Shown: positions 52,702 through 62,098 of the stretch, piece after piece
Layout of the letters: each line of letters starts with the position of its first letter
Numbering within the stretch: position 1 is the first letter of the stretch
Source of the DNA: Chitinophagales bacterium
GTDB taxonomy: Bacteria; Bacteroidota; Bacteroidia; Chitinophagales; Chitinophagaceae
Reading direction: 5' to 3'
Length of the DNA stretch: 64,000 nt
Assembly (NCBI GenBank): GCA_026931325.1
Contig: JAIXLO010000010.1
Location: 1 to 64,000, forward strand
The notes under the pieces: generated by a model
The model's database searches: none
Told to the model about the DNA's origin: nothing
What the model saw: the letters and a program-made list of their open reading frames with translations, nothing else
Made by a program: the position numbers and the translations under genes

Positions 52702-53628
52702 ATGAAACTATCTACCAAACACTTGCTTGGTATTAAAGACCTTACTAAAGAGGATATACAACTTATTCTTTCTACAGCCATTAATTTTAAAGACGTTTTG
52801 CAAAGACCAGTAAAAAAAGTACCAAGCCTTAGAGATGTAACTATTGTAAATTTATTTTATGAAAACAGTACAAGAACAAGAATTTCTTTTGAACTTGCAG
52901 AAAAAAGATTAAGTGCCGATACCATTAATTTTACTGTTAGTGGAAGCAGTGCAGCAAAAGGAGAAACATTATTAGATACCGTTAATAATATTCTCAGCAT
53001 GAAGGTTGATATGGTTGTGATGAGACATAGTGTTAGCGGTGCACCACACTTCTTGGCAAAACATATTCCTGCTGCTATTGTAAATGCTGGTGATGGAATA
53101 AATGAACATCCAACTCAAGCATTATTAGACGCTTACAGTATGCAAGAAAAATTTGGAAATTTAGAAGGATTAAAAGTGGCTATTGTTGGAGATATTTTGC
53201 ATAGCCGTGTAGCTTTAAGCAATATTTATTTATTACAAAAAATGGGAGCAGAAGTTGTAGTATCTGGTCCACCAACTTTAATACCTAAATATATTACAGA
53301 AGCATTGGGCGTAAAGGTTGAATATAATATTAAAAACGCTTTGCAATGGTGCGATGTAGCTAATATTTTACGCATTCAATTAGAAAGACAAAATCAACCA
53401 TTGTTTTCATCTTTAAGAGAGTATAATCTTGCTTATGGAATTAATAAACAGTTGTTAGAAAGTTTAGGAAAGGAAATTACTATTATGCATCCAGGACCAA
53501 TAAATAGAGGTGTAGAATTAGATAGTGATGTTGCTGATGGACCTTATTCAATTATATTAAATCAAGTAGAAAATGGTGTAGCTGTTAGAATGGCTGTTTT
53601 ATATTTATTAGCTAATAGAGAGGGGTAA
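52702..53628 (+). CDS. pyrB: Aspartate carbamoyltransferase catalytic subunit
   Basis: 308 aa. Joins carbamoyl phosphate and aspartate in pyrimidine synthesis. The phosphate-binding STRTR is in FYENSTRTRISFELAEKRL, followed by a SAAKGETLLDT loop. INEHPTQALLDAYSMQEKFG and MHPGPINRGVELDSDVAD complete the signature. The regulatory-subunit gene pyrI is absent here, as is common in pyrR-containing bacteria. It is downstream of pyrR in the same direction. Confidence 0.97.
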   Translation: MKLSTKHLLGIKDLTKEDIQLILSTAINFKDVLQRPVKKVPSLRDVTIVNLFYENSTRTRISFELAEKRLSADTINFTVSGSSAAKGETLLDTVNNILSMKVDMVVMRHSVSGAPHFLAKHIPAAIVNAGDGINEHPTQALLDAYSMQEKFGNLEGLKVAIVGDILHSRVALSNIYLLQKMGAEVVVSGPPTLIPKYITEALGVKVEYNIKNALQWCDVANILRIQLERQNQPLFSSLREYNLAYGINKQLLESLGKEITIMHPGPINRGVELDSDVADGPYSIILNQVENGVAVRMAVLYLLANREG

Positions 53629-53730
53629 GTTGTTTTGAATGATAAATTTTAAATTATTAAATTTTATTCATCATATAAATTTAAACATTTAAAACTCAAC
53701 ACATAACATTCAACATTTAAAATAATAAAA

Positions 53731-54198
53731 ATGCGTATTTGTTTATTCCCTGGAACCTTTGACCCAGTTACTTTAGGACATATAGATATCATTAACAGAG
53801 CATTGCCTTTGTTTGATAAAATTTATGTAGGTATTGGCGTTAATTCAGCAAAACATCCTATGTTTTCTGCAGAACAAAGAATGCAATGGTTTAAAGAAAT
53901 TTATAAAGGAAATTCAAAAGTAGAGAGTGCAATTTTTGAAGGATTAACTGTAGATTATTGTAATACAATTGGAGCAAAATTTATTCTTAGAGGTATTCGT
54001 TATGTCAGCGATTTTGAATATGAAAAAACAATTGCAGATGCTAATAGAACTTTAGATAAAAATATTGAAACTATTTTTTTAACAGGCGAACCAAAATATA
54101 CTTCTGTTGCATCTACTATTGTTAGAGACATTATTAAAAATGGTGGAGATGCTTCTCCATTCTTACCTAAAGCAGTTATTAAAAGTTTAAAAAAATAA
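53731..54198 (+). CDS. coaD: Pantetheine-phosphate adenylyltransferase
   Basis: 155 aa nucleotidyltransferase making dephospho-CoA from phosphopantetheine and ATP. The TxGH motif is in FPGTFDPVTLGHIDIINRAL. GLTVDYCNTIGAKFILRGIR and the closing KYTSVASTIVRDIIKNGGD (the ISSTxVR equivalent) are present. It lies 31 bases upstream of a thioesterase gene that could share its transcript. Confidence 0.97.
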   Translation: MRICLFPGTFDPVTLGHIDIINRALPLFDKIYVGIGVNSAKHPMFSAEQRMQWFKEIYKGNSKVESAIFEGLTVDYCNTIGAKFILRGIRYVSDFEYEKTIADANRTLDKNIETIFLTGEPKYTSVASTIVRDIIKNGGDASPFLPKAVIKSLKK

Positions 54199-54229
54199 TT
54201 CATCATACATTTATCTTAATATTTTTAAA

Positions 54230-54673
54230 ATGATTTGGTTTAATAAAAATATCACATTAGCCGATTTTGCTTATTGGAAAGTAAACACATTAGCAGAACA
54301 TTTAGGTATTGAAATATCAGAAATTGGTAATGATTTTTTAAAAGCTACCATGCCGGTAGATAAAAGAACTCATCAACCTTATGGCTTATTGCATGGTGGT
54401 GCAAGTGTTGCTTTAGCAGAAACTGTTGGTAGTGTTGCATCTGCATTAGTTATAAATAAAGAAACACAAATGTGTGTTGGTTTAGATATTAATGCAAATC
54501 ATATAAGAAGTGTAAAAAGTGGATTAGTTACAGCAACTGCAAAGCCATTACACATTGGTTCTACAACGCATGTTTGGGAAATAAAAATTGTTGATGAAAA
54601 TGAAAAATTAGTTTGTATTAGCAGACTTACTGTTGCTGTTTTAAAACAGAAGCCTCTTTACCCAAAACTTTAA
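54230..54673 (+). CDS. Hotdog-fold thioesterase (PaaI/MenI-like)
   Basis: 147 aa. The 4HBT signature is PYGLLHGGASVALAETVGSV, with the HGG loop and a downstream catalytic E. LDINANHIRSVKSGLVTATA completes the fold. It hydrolyses acyl-CoA thioesters, possibly 1,4-dihydroxy-2-naphthoyl-CoA in menaquinone synthesis as for MenI/YdiI, but substrate cannot be set from sequence. The 3' end overlaps the convergent VanZ-like gene by 47 bases. Confidence 0.87.
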   Translation: MIWFNKNITLADFAYWKVNTLAEHLGIEISEIGNDFLKATMPVDKRTHQPYGLLHGGASVALAETVGSVASALVINKETQMCVGLDINANHIRSVKSGLVTATAKPLHIGSTTHVWEIKIVDENEKLVCISRLTVAVLKQKPLYPKL

Positions 54674-55031
54674 TTGCATACCACAAAGCAATTAAACTAC
54701 CTACCATATCAGCATAAATATCTCCTATATCAAATGAACGAAATGGGATATAATTTTTTTGTATAAACTCTATACTAATTCCATATAAAATAAAAAATAT
54801 AGTTATAGCAAAAAACCAATAAATTCTTTTTCTTACTTGATTAACATGATGTTTTAGTGGTGCAATAAATAAATAACCTAACAAGAAAAAGATAAAAGCA
54901 TGAACAAACTTATCTCCTTGTACTTTATGAAATATATCAATATCAGGTATAGAAGAACCTGGTAATGTAAATAACCAGAAGCTAATAAGAAACCAAATAA
55001 TCACAGGTACAAATTTTATTATTCTTCTCAA
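54627..55031 (-). CDS. VanZ-like membrane protein
   Basis: 134 aa with four transmembrane helices: about 5-22, 45-58, 68-88 and 105-122. The VanZ pattern includes DKFVHAFIFFLLGYLF and the conserved acidic GDIYADMVGSLIALWYA. The C-terminal ~15 residues (VLGKEASVLKQQQ) lie in the region overlapping the hotdog gene. Members have been linked to glycopeptide tolerance, but most are of unknown function. Confidence 0.8.
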   Translation of the reverse strand: MRRIIKFVPVIIWFLISFWLFTLPGSSIPDIDIFHKVQGDKFVHAFIFFLLGYLFIAPLKHHVNQVRKRIYWFFAITIFFILYGISIEFIQKNYIPFRSFDIGDIYADMVGSLIALWYAIKVLGKEASVLKQQQ

Positions 55032-55105
55032 TGCTTGTTTTTTAGCAAAAGTATTATAAACAAAATTAAATCTTATGTATGTTTGCTATTCATTAAACAA
55101 TTAAT

Positions 55106-55930
55106 ATGCTGCCAAAGTATTTACAAGAATTATTTAAAAATCAATCTTACAATTCCAATAATTTTTTTCTCATTGCAGGACCATGTGTTGTAGAAAGTGA
55201 AGAGTTGATAATGGAAGTTGCAGAAAAAGTTAGTGCTATTTGCAAACGATTAGAAATACCCTATATTTTTAAAGCAAGTTATAGAAAAGCCAATCGTACA
55301 AGTGCAAGTTCTTTTACTGGTTTAGGAGATGATATTGCTTTACAGTTAATAAAAAATACTAGAGAAAAATATAACCTTCCAACCATCACTGATGTACATG
55401 CACATGATGAATGTGCAACTGCTGCACAATATGTAGATGCTTTACAAATTCCTGCATTCCTATGCCGACAAACAGATTTATTAGTTGCTGCAGCTAAAAC
55501 AAATAAAATTATTAATGTAAAAAAAGGACAATTTCTTAGTGGGCAAAGTATGCAATTTGCTGTTGATAAAATTACTAAAGCAGGTAATAATAAAACAATG
55601 CTTACAGAAAGAGGAACAACTTTTGGTTATCAAGATTTAGTAGTTGATTATAGAAACATAACTTGGATGAAGGAACATAAAACCCCTGTTATTATGGATT
55701 GTACACATAGCTTACAGCAGCCAAACCAAACATCTGGTGTTACAGGAGGCAACCCACAATTAATAGAAACGATTGCAAAAGCTGCTATTGCTGTTGGTGC
55801 AGATGGTTTATTTATTGAAACACATCCTAACCCTGCTATTGCAAAAAGTGATGGTGCTAATATGCTCCCTCTTCATTTATTAGAAAACTTATTAGAACAA
55901 TTAGTTAAAATAAGAAAAGTAATCGTTTAA
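55106..55930 (+). CDS. kdsA: 2-dehydro-3-deoxyphosphooctonate aldolase (KDO8P synthase)
   Basis: 274 aa. Condenses PEP and arabinose 5-phosphate to Kdo-8-phosphate for LPS core. FLIAGPCVVESEELIMEVAE, FKASYRKANRTSASSFTGLG, TERGTTFGYQDLVVDYRN, MDCTHSLQQPNQTSGVTGG and LFIETHPNPAIAKSDGANML are typical. N in YRKANR suggests that the usual metal-ligand cysteine near the N-terminus is replaced or lies elsewhere, so metal dependence is unclear. It is followed by 245 bases in which no gene is recognised, only a weak imperfect hairpin. Confidence 0.96.
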   Translation: MLPKYLQELFKNQSYNSNNFFLIAGPCVVESEELIMEVAEKVSAICKRLEIPYIFKASYRKANRTSASSFTGLGDDIALQLIKNTREKYNLPTITDVHAHDECATAAQYVDALQIPAFLCRQTDLLVAAAKTNKIINVKKGQFLSGQSMQFAVDKITKAGNNKTMLTERGTTFGYQDLVVDYRNITWMKEHKTPVIMDCTHSLQQPNQTSGVTGGNPQLIETIAKAAIAVGADGLFIETHPNPAIAKSDGANMLPLHLLENLLEQLVKIRKVIV

Positions 55931-56175
55931 AATAGTTTAAAATTTCAATGATAAAAAAAAGAAAAAGGCTGCCAGTATTAATAGCAACCTTAAATCTTAT
56001 AGGCTAACAACGACTTTAAAACTACGATACAGTAAAAATGCTATTCTTTAATTAGTAATATAAATCCATAAAAACATGATATTATCCCAATAAGACAAAT
56101 TCTTAATTTTATTCTTTCAATATTGGTTTTATCTTTAACACCTCTTAAAAACATAAATATTTTAAAAAAGTTATT

Positions 56176-57366
56176 ATGAAACTTTCTTCTTTATTAGACA
56201 GATTTAATGAACCAGAAACATTAAAAATGGCAAAATTAGGACGTGAATTAAGAGCTCAAGGAAAAGATGTAATTGATTTGAGTCTTGGAGAACCTGATTT
56301 TGATACTCCTCAACATATTAAAGATGCAGCTATAAAAGCTATTCAGGATAATTGGAGCCATTACACACCAGTTGCAGGTTTTTTAGATGTTAGAGAAGCT
56401 GTTTGTACTAAACTAAAAAGAGATAATCATTTAACTTATCAACCAGAAAATATTGTTGTATCTACAGGAGCAAAACAAAGTTTAGCTAATGCAATTTTAG
56501 CTTTAGTAGATGCAGGTGATGAAGTAATAATACCAACACCTTATTGGGTTACTTATAGCGATTTAGTAAAAATTGCAGGAGGTAAAGTTGTACAAATTAG
56601 AGCTTCTGCAAACGAAGGATTTAAAATTTCTGCAGAACAATTAGAAACTGCAATTACTGATAAAACAAAAGTATTTTTATTTTCATCTCCTTGCAATCCA
56701 AGTGGTAGTTTTTATAATAAACAAGAATTAGAAGCATTGGTAAATGTATTTAGAAAACATCCAAACATTATTATCATTTCTGATGAAATTTATGAATACA
56801 TCAACTATAAAGGCAAACATGAAAGCATTGCTCAGTTTGATGATATAAAAGAAAGAGTAGTTATAGTAAATGGATTAAGTAAAGGCTTTGCTATGACTGG
56901 TTGGCGTTTAGGTTATATTGCAGCAAATACAACTATTGCTAAAGCTTGCGAAAAACTACAAGGACAATTTACAAGTGGAACAAATTCTATTACACAAAAA
57001 GCAGCAGTTGTTGCTCTTACGGCAGATTTAAAACCAACTTTTGAAATGACTGAAGAGTTTGCAAGAAGAAGAAAAAGAGTAATGGAAATTATTAAAGATA
57101 TACCAGGGTTTATTTGTGTAGAACCAGAAGGAGCTTTCTATATTTTTCCTGATGTTAGTTATTATTATGGCAAATCTGATGGAACAACTACTATTAAAGA
57201 TGCAGGAGATTTTTGTATGTATATTTTAAATACTGCACATGTTAGTAGCGTTATGGGAGATGCTTTTGGTGAACCAAAATGTGTACGTTTCTCTTTTGCA
57301 AATAGTTTAGAAAATATTGAACGTGCTTGGATAAGAATTAAAGATGCTCTTGAAAAATTAAAATAA
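56176..57366 (+). CDS. Class I/II PLP-dependent aminotransferase (AspC-like)
   Basis: 396 aa fold-type I aminotransferase. DLSLGEPDFDTPQHIKDAAI, STGAKQSLANAILALVDAGD, SSPCNPSGSFYNKQELEAL, DEIYEYINYKG, and the PLP-lysine motif GLSKGFAMTGWRLGYIA are present, with a C-terminal RFSFANSLENIERAWIRI arginine. This resembles the Igamma aspartate aminotransferases (glutamate or prephenate may also be substrates). It ends 12 bases before the 3' end of the convergent tRNA-Cys. Confidence 0.92.
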   Translation: MKLSSLLDRFNEPETLKMAKLGRELRAQGKDVIDLSLGEPDFDTPQHIKDAAIKAIQDNWSHYTPVAGFLDVREAVCTKLKRDNHLTYQPENIVVSTGAKQSLANAILALVDAGDEVIIPTPYWVTYSDLVKIAGGKVVQIRASANEGFKISAEQLETAITDKTKVFLFSSPCNPSGSFYNKQELEALVNVFRKHPNIIIISDEIYEYINYKGKHESIAQFDDIKERVVIVNGLSKGFAMTGWRLGYIAANTTIAKACEKLQGQFTSGTNSITQKAAVVALTADLKPTFEMTEEFARRRKRVMEIIKDIPGFICVEPEGAFYIFPDVSYYYGKSDGTTTIKDAGDFCMYILNTAHVSSVMGDAFGEPKCVRFSFANSLENIERAWIRIKDALEKLK

Positions 57367-57378
57367 ATAGGAGAGAAG

Positions 57379-57449
57379 AGGTCCCGACCAGATTCGAACT
57401 GGTGTAGAAGCTTTTGCAGAGCTCTGCCTAGCCACTCGGCCACAGGACC
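57379..57449 (-). tRNA. tRNA-Cys (anticodon GCA)
   Basis: 71 nt. The acceptor GGTCCTG pairs with CGGGACC (one G-U). Discriminator U73 is the cysteine identity base. Anticodon loop CTGCAAA gives GCA. The T-arm is CCAGTTCGAATCTGG. CCA is not encoded. Confidence 0.93.
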
Positions 57450-57740
57450 TTATAAAAAGGGTTGCAAACATAAGGCAAAATCTTTAAAATTCTAATAGAT
57501 TTTTTACTTAAAACATTAAAGTTGTTTGTACAGAAGATAAATGTGTAAGATGTGAGTATTTTGGTTCAATTAAGACAAATAATTTTATTACAGATTACGC
57601 CATTTGAAATGTAAATTTAATTTCGTAATTCATCTGTAACTCTTATCTAAAGTAAATTTTAGACGAAATATTCTAAAAAAACTAAGCATAAATTTATTGA
57701 AACAGACGATTTGTGATTCTATCGCTTAATTTGGGTTGAA

Positions 57741-57852
57741 GATTGCTTCGTCAATGACTCGCAATGACGAGAAGAAGGATTATTTTGTTACTGACTGTGA
57801 AATTGTTCGCTTTTCTTTTTCGTCATTGCGAGGGCTTTTGCCCGAAGCAATC
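57741..57852. repeat. MITE-like nested inverted repeat (GATTGCTTCG family)
   Basis: The outer arms GATTGCTTCG (57741-57750) and CGAAGCAATC (57843-57852) match 10/10. The inner arms CGCAATGACG (57760-57769) and CGTCATTGCG (57821-57830) also match 10/10. Total 112 bp with no coding content. The gap from 57450 to 57976 holds nothing else recognisable. Small palindromic elements with GCTTCGTCA/TCATTGCGA ends are widespread in AT-rich bacterial genomes. Confidence 0.75.
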
Positions 57853-57976
57853 AAGTGAAACTAATGTTATGGAATCCAGATTTCGAATTAGATGTATAAA
57901 TGAGTTTTCAATTAGAGAAATTAAGTTGGTTCGTGGGGGCACGAACCAAAGCGATGAATTCTAATAGAATTTTTAC

Positions 57977-59104
57977 TTAAATATTAAAGTTATTTGAATT
58001 ATTTACTGTTGCAAAAATGATAGTTTCTTCATCATGAATGGTATAATGACCTAAGTAAAGTTTATATCCAACCCCAAGATCATTAATCCAATTTGGAATA
58101 TTTACAAAGTCTTCCATATTATGATAAATTGAAATAGCAAGTTTTGGCTTAAACTTCTTAATGGTTTCTAAAGCACCTTTTAATACAGGAAGCTCTACAC
58201 CTTCAATATCCATTTTAATAAAATCTACCTTTTCAATCGTTCCATTTTTTACTAATTCATCAATACTTACAGTTTTTGTTTCATGTTCATAGCCTTCAAA
58301 CTTTTGCAATTCAATTCTACTACCAGAACCTCTATCTGTAAAATATACTTCTTTATTAGTTTCACTCCACAAAGGATATTTTATTAAATGAATTCTATCA
58401 TGCAAATGTTGGTTTAATGCCAAGTTGGTATTAAAACAATTAAGTGTATATGGTATAAATTCAAAAGAATATACTTTACCAGTACTTCCAACCTTAGAAG
58501 CAAAGTAAAGTGCTGTATCTCCAAAACAACCACCTGCATCTATTACAGTATCTCCTTCTTCTGCTTCAATTGTAACTCCATTTTTTTTATGTGCATATTG
58601 CTCCAAATCCAAATAAATTAATACATTCTGAGGTGTATAATAAAGTGAAAAGTCATACCCTAATTCTTGTAAATCATATTTGTACATGGGTATATCCATG
58701 TATTTTACACCAGTAAAACCAACTGCTTTGGCTTGTTGTTCATATTTTTCTAATTTCCTCCAATAGTCTTTATTATTTACAGAGTGCTTAACTTGACTAT
58801 AACCCAGCAATCTAAAAGCAATTAGATTTAGCATTAAATCTTTAGAATAATCATCTTCTAAGTTTTGATAAAATTTCTCTAATCGTGGTAAATAGTTATG
58901 AAATTTTTTTTCAATCATATCATCAAAAGACACAATTGAAATACCCATTTTAGCAAAAAAAGATCTTATAAAAGCTCTGGTTTCTTTGTATCTTTTTGTC
59001 CAAGTTTTTTTGCCATATCTAATACTATCAAAGTTATCTGTATAGTAATTTTTAATACATAAGTTTAATCTTTGTTTAAGGGCTGGAATAAATATTTCTG
59101 ACAT
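57977..59104 (-). CDS. FkbM-family methyltransferase
   Basis: 375 aa. The C-terminal ~210 residues form a SAM-dependent methyltransferase: motif I VIDAGGCFGDTALYFASKVG, then KVYSFEFIPYTLNCF and the FkbM signature EKVDFIKMDIEGVELPVLKG. The N-terminal ~165 residues are helical and unassigned. Members O-methylate sugars, lipids or natural products. A glycosyltransferase and two other FkbM genes follow on the other strand, suggesting a methylated glycan locus. Confidence 0.88.
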   Translation of the reverse strand: MSEIFIPALKQRLNLCIKNYYTDNFDSIRYGKKTWTKRYKETRAFIRSFFAKMGISIVSFDDMIEKKFHNYLPRLEKFYQNLEDDYSKDLMLNLIAFRLLGYSQVKHSVNNKDYWRKLEKYEQQAKAVGFTGVKYMDIPMYKYDLQELGYDFSLYYTPQNVLIYLDLEQYAHKKNGVTIEAEEGDTVIDAGGCFGDTALYFASKVGSTGKVYSFEFIPYTLNCFNTNLALNQHLHDRIHLIKYPLWSETNKEVYFTDRGSGSRIELQKFEGYEHETKTVSIDELVKNGTIEKVDFIKMDIEGVELPVLKGALETIKKFKPKLAISIYHNMEDFVNIPNWINDLGVGYKLYLGHYTIHDEETIIFATVNNSNNFNI

Positions 59105-59284
59105 AAAGTTGATTTATTATTTTGTATTGAATTGTAGTAACCAGATGTAAAAAAATGTATTTATAATTGAAGTCTTAATCATTTATATACAATAAGTAAT
59201 AATGGATATTACAAACATAAGTCAAAGTTTTATTATTATTAACAGTATTTTTGTCATCAAGAAAAATTCATATTACACCATTAA

Positions 59285-60346
59285 ATGAAAGTATTATTAG
59301 TAAGAAGAAATTGGGCTCATCACTCTAATAAAAGTGGGTATGATTATTTATTTAATTTTTTGAATGATAGCTATTTTAAAGCAATTTTTTTAAGCTATAA
59401 GAAAAATTATTTTGCAGAAGCTCTTCATAAATTATTACAACCTTTTTGTAAGGTTTTAAAGAATGATTATAGGGTTGATTGGTTTTTTAAAGAATTAAAA
59501 ATTGCAATTCAAATTATTTTATATAAACCAGATATAGTACATTTCAATCATTTTGACCAAAAGCAAATATTATTATCTAAAAAATATTTTCAGAAAAAAA
59601 CAAAATTCGTTGGTACTTGCCATTATCCTGTTTCATTTTTTAAAATGAAATATTTTTCTGCACAAGATTTTTCTCATGCTAATACATTAATTTGTTTAGA
59701 TAAATATTCTGCATCTTGGTTTGCTGATAAAGTTAAAAACAGTGTATATATTCCTCATGCTGTTGAAACAAATTATTTTGTTCCTGATTATTCAAAAAAA
59801 GAAAAAAATTTTAAATGCTTTTTTGCAGGAAGATTTATAAGAGATTGGGATAATTTATACAACATTATCACTCTTTGCAACAAAAAAAAATTACCTGTTC
59901 AATTTCATATTCTTCATCCTAAAATTTTAAACCCTTTAAACGATTGGTATAAAATGATAGGACTTTTGTCTTACGAAAATGTTCATTATTATGAATATGT
60001 TTCTGACGAAGCTTTTTTACATTTTTATCAAAGTAGTGATGTGTTATTAATGCCATTGTTTGATAGCACTGCTAATAATGTAATATTAGAAGCTATGTCT
60101 TGTGGACTGCCTATTATAACAAATAAAACATCTGGTATTGTAAGCTATTTAGATGAAAATATTGCTTACCTACACGAGCCAAACGATGTAGAAAATATGG
60201 TTCATTCAATTGAATATTTATTGAATAATCCAGATAAGAAAAATGAAATGGGCAAACTTGCTAGAGAAAAAACTATTACAAATTTTAGTATTGAAGTAGT
60301 AGCTAATCAATTAAAAAATTTATACAAACAAGTACAGCAACAATGA
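59285..60346 (+). CDS. Glycosyltransferase family 4 (GT-B)
   Basis: 353 aa. A GT-B enzyme with a C-terminal nucleotide-sugar site: FKCFFAGRFIRDWDNLYNII, ADVLLMPLFD-like SSDVLLMPLFDSTANNVILE, and AMSCGLPIITNKTSGIVSYL. The conserved E of the EX7E motif is in NVILEAMSCGLPII. The N-terminal half (LVRRNWAHHSNKSGYDYLF) binds the acceptor. It overlaps the next gene, an FkbM methyltransferase, by 4 bases (ATGA), so they are translated together. Confidence 0.88.
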   Translation: MKVLLVRRNWAHHSNKSGYDYLFNFLNDSYFKAIFLSYKKNYFAEALHKLLQPFCKVLKNDYRVDWFFKELKIAIQIILYKPDIVHFNHFDQKQILLSKKYFQKKTKFVGTCHYPVSFFKMKYFSAQDFSHANTLICLDKYSASWFADKVKNSVYIPHAVETNYFVPDYSKKEKNFKCFFAGRFIRDWDNLYNIITLCNKKKLPVQFHILHPKILNPLNDWYKMIGLLSYENVHYYEYVSDEAFLHFYQSSDVLLMPLFDSTANNVILEAMSCGLPIITNKTSGIVSYLDENIAYLHEPNDVENMVHSIEYLLNNPDKKNEMGKLAREKTITNFSIEVVANQLKNLYKQVQQQ

Positions 60347-61230
60347 GTAGTGCAGCATATAATGTAAAAATGTTTTTTCTAAATATTTGGAAAAAAGCAA
60401 TTAAAGGAACATTTATTGAAACATATTTATCTCATAAAACACAAGGCAAAAATTGGAATAATATTTTCATCAAAATTGCTCCAACCTTAGAACAGTATTC
60501 ATCTTCAGATGTAAGAATAGTGAAAAGATTTGGTATTAATTATGCTTTATATCCTTACGATTATGACGATTATGTCTTGTATTATGGCTTAGATTTAGAG
60601 CCAAGAACTGAATTATTTGATTTAGTAAAAGACGGTATGACTGTTTTTGATATTGGTACTAACATTGGTCATGTATTACTAACTTTTGCAAATAAAAATA
60701 TCACAGGAAAAAATTTTGGTTTTGAGCCAGTGCCACATATTTATGAACGAGCTAAAAAAAATATATCATTAAATAATTTTAATAATATTGCATTAAATAA
60801 TGTAGCATTATCAGACACTTCAGAAGATTTAGTTATTCAACTTGCCAATACACATCATAGTGGCTCATCACGTTTAGGCAAAAAAAATGAGAACTCTAAT
60901 AACAATAATTCTACCATCATAAAAGCAATAACATTAGATGAATTCGTACAACAAAATAAAATTGAAAAAATTGATTTTATAAAAATTGATGTAGAAGGTT
61001 TTGAAAGAAATGTTTTAGCTGGTGCAAAACAAACACTGAAAAATTTTAAACCACTTTTATTTGTAGAAATTAATGATAAAGCCCAAAAAATGCAAAACTT
61101 TTCAGGTAAAGAATTAATTGCCCTTTTAGAAAGTTTTGACTATACAATTTATTTAATAAGTGGCGAAAGAGTTGATAAAAACAAATTAGACTATACTACT
61201 CATTTTGATATTATTTGCAAGCACAACTAA
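60343..61230 (+). CDS. FkbM-family methyltransferase
   Basis: 295 aa. Motif I is MTVFDIGTNIGHVLLTFANK, followed by NFGFEPVPHIYERAKKNISL and the FkbM signature EKIDFIKIDVEGFERNVLAG. The first ~75 residues form an N-terminal cap. It starts inside the glycosyltransferase gene (4-base overlap) and is followed by a pseudogene of the same family, which suggests past duplication of methyltransferases in this locus. Confidence 0.9.
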   Translation: MSSAAYNVKMFFLNIWKKAIKGTFIETYLSHKTQGKNWNNIFIKIAPTLEQYSSSDVRIVKRFGINYALYPYDYDDYVLYYGLDLEPRTELFDLVKDGMTVFDIGTNIGHVLLTFANKNITGKNFGFEPVPHIYERAKKNISLNNFNNIALNNVALSDTSEDLVIQLANTHHSGSSRLGKKNENSNNNNSTIIKAITLDEFVQQNKIEKIDFIKIDVEGFERNVLAGAKQTLKNFKPLLFVEINDKAQKMQNFSGKELIALLESFDYTIYLISGERVDKNKLDYTTHFDIICKHN

Positions 61231-61237
61231 ATAAAGC

Positions 61238-62008
61238 ATGATAAAAAATATTTTAAAAAAAATTTTACCCATTAATTTTATCATTGGTTGATGCTAAAAA
61301 TAAAATTATTCTTAGCAAAAGTTATGCTCATCTGCAAAATGAAATAAAAAAGCAAATTGCTTTTTACAGCCAGTTTATCAATAAAGGTAATTTGGTGTTT
61401 GATATTTGAGCAAACTAAGGAGGAAGAACAGAGATTTTTTTAGCAATTGGAGCAAAAGTTGTGGCAGCAGAACCTAATGATAAATGTATTGATTACTTAG
61501 AAAAAAGATTTGGCAATAAAATTAATATCATTCCAAAGGGAATAGGGAAAGAAGAAGGGGTATTAAATTATTTTGTTTCAAACCATGAAGCTTTATCCAC
61601 CTTTTCTGCTGATTGGTTAGAAAAAACAAAAGATGGTCGATTTAAAGAGCATCAATGGAATGAGCAACAACAAAAACCAATAACAACTCTCAATAAACTA
61701 ATTGAAGAATTTGGCAACCCTTCATTTATAAAAATTGATGTATAAGGTTATGAATGGGAAGTTTTAAATGGCTTATCTCACCCAATTAATCTTTTCTTTG
61801 AATATGCTGTACCCGAAAGATTAGATAGCATAATTGACAATATAAAATATTTAAACAAATTAGGAAATTGTGTTTTCAATTATTCTGTAGGCGAAACAAT
61901 GCAATTTGCCTTGCAAGATTGGATGAATGAAGAAGATTTTATTCGGCACACTCAGCAACCATCTTTCATAAATAGTTTTGCAGGAGATGTGTATGTAAAA
62001 TATCATTG
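61238..62008 (+). pseudogene. Decayed FkbM-family methyltransferase
   Basis: Starts ATGATAAAAAATATTTTA. An A8 run (61255-61262) shifts the frame by one base. The restored frame reads LVDAKNKIILSKSYAHLQNE and LVFDI, then TGA (61407) and TAA (61416) inside the SAM motif where FDIGANxGGRTEIF is expected. A third stop, TAA (61743), replaces E in KIDVEGYEWEVL. The rest (LFFEYAVPERLDSIIDNIKY to FAGDVYVKYH) is clean. Three nonsense changes at motif positions show real loss of function rather than a reading error. Confidence 0.88.
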
Positions 62009-62098
62009 AAATACCAACAATTTTGTTGAAAAACTAATTGTATTGATTTATCATTTTAACAAACAACTCTTATCTTCGCCACGCAAAAAATTTTTACT

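Noticed and set aside
55931..56175. Terminator after kdsA
   Set aside because: The AAGGCTGC/GCAACCTT hairpin has a mismatch and no T tract, so it was not called.
57764..57964. Forward 66-aa reading frame
   Set aside because: It runs through the nested inverted repeat and has low-complexity, non-conserved content; it is best explained by the MITE-like element.
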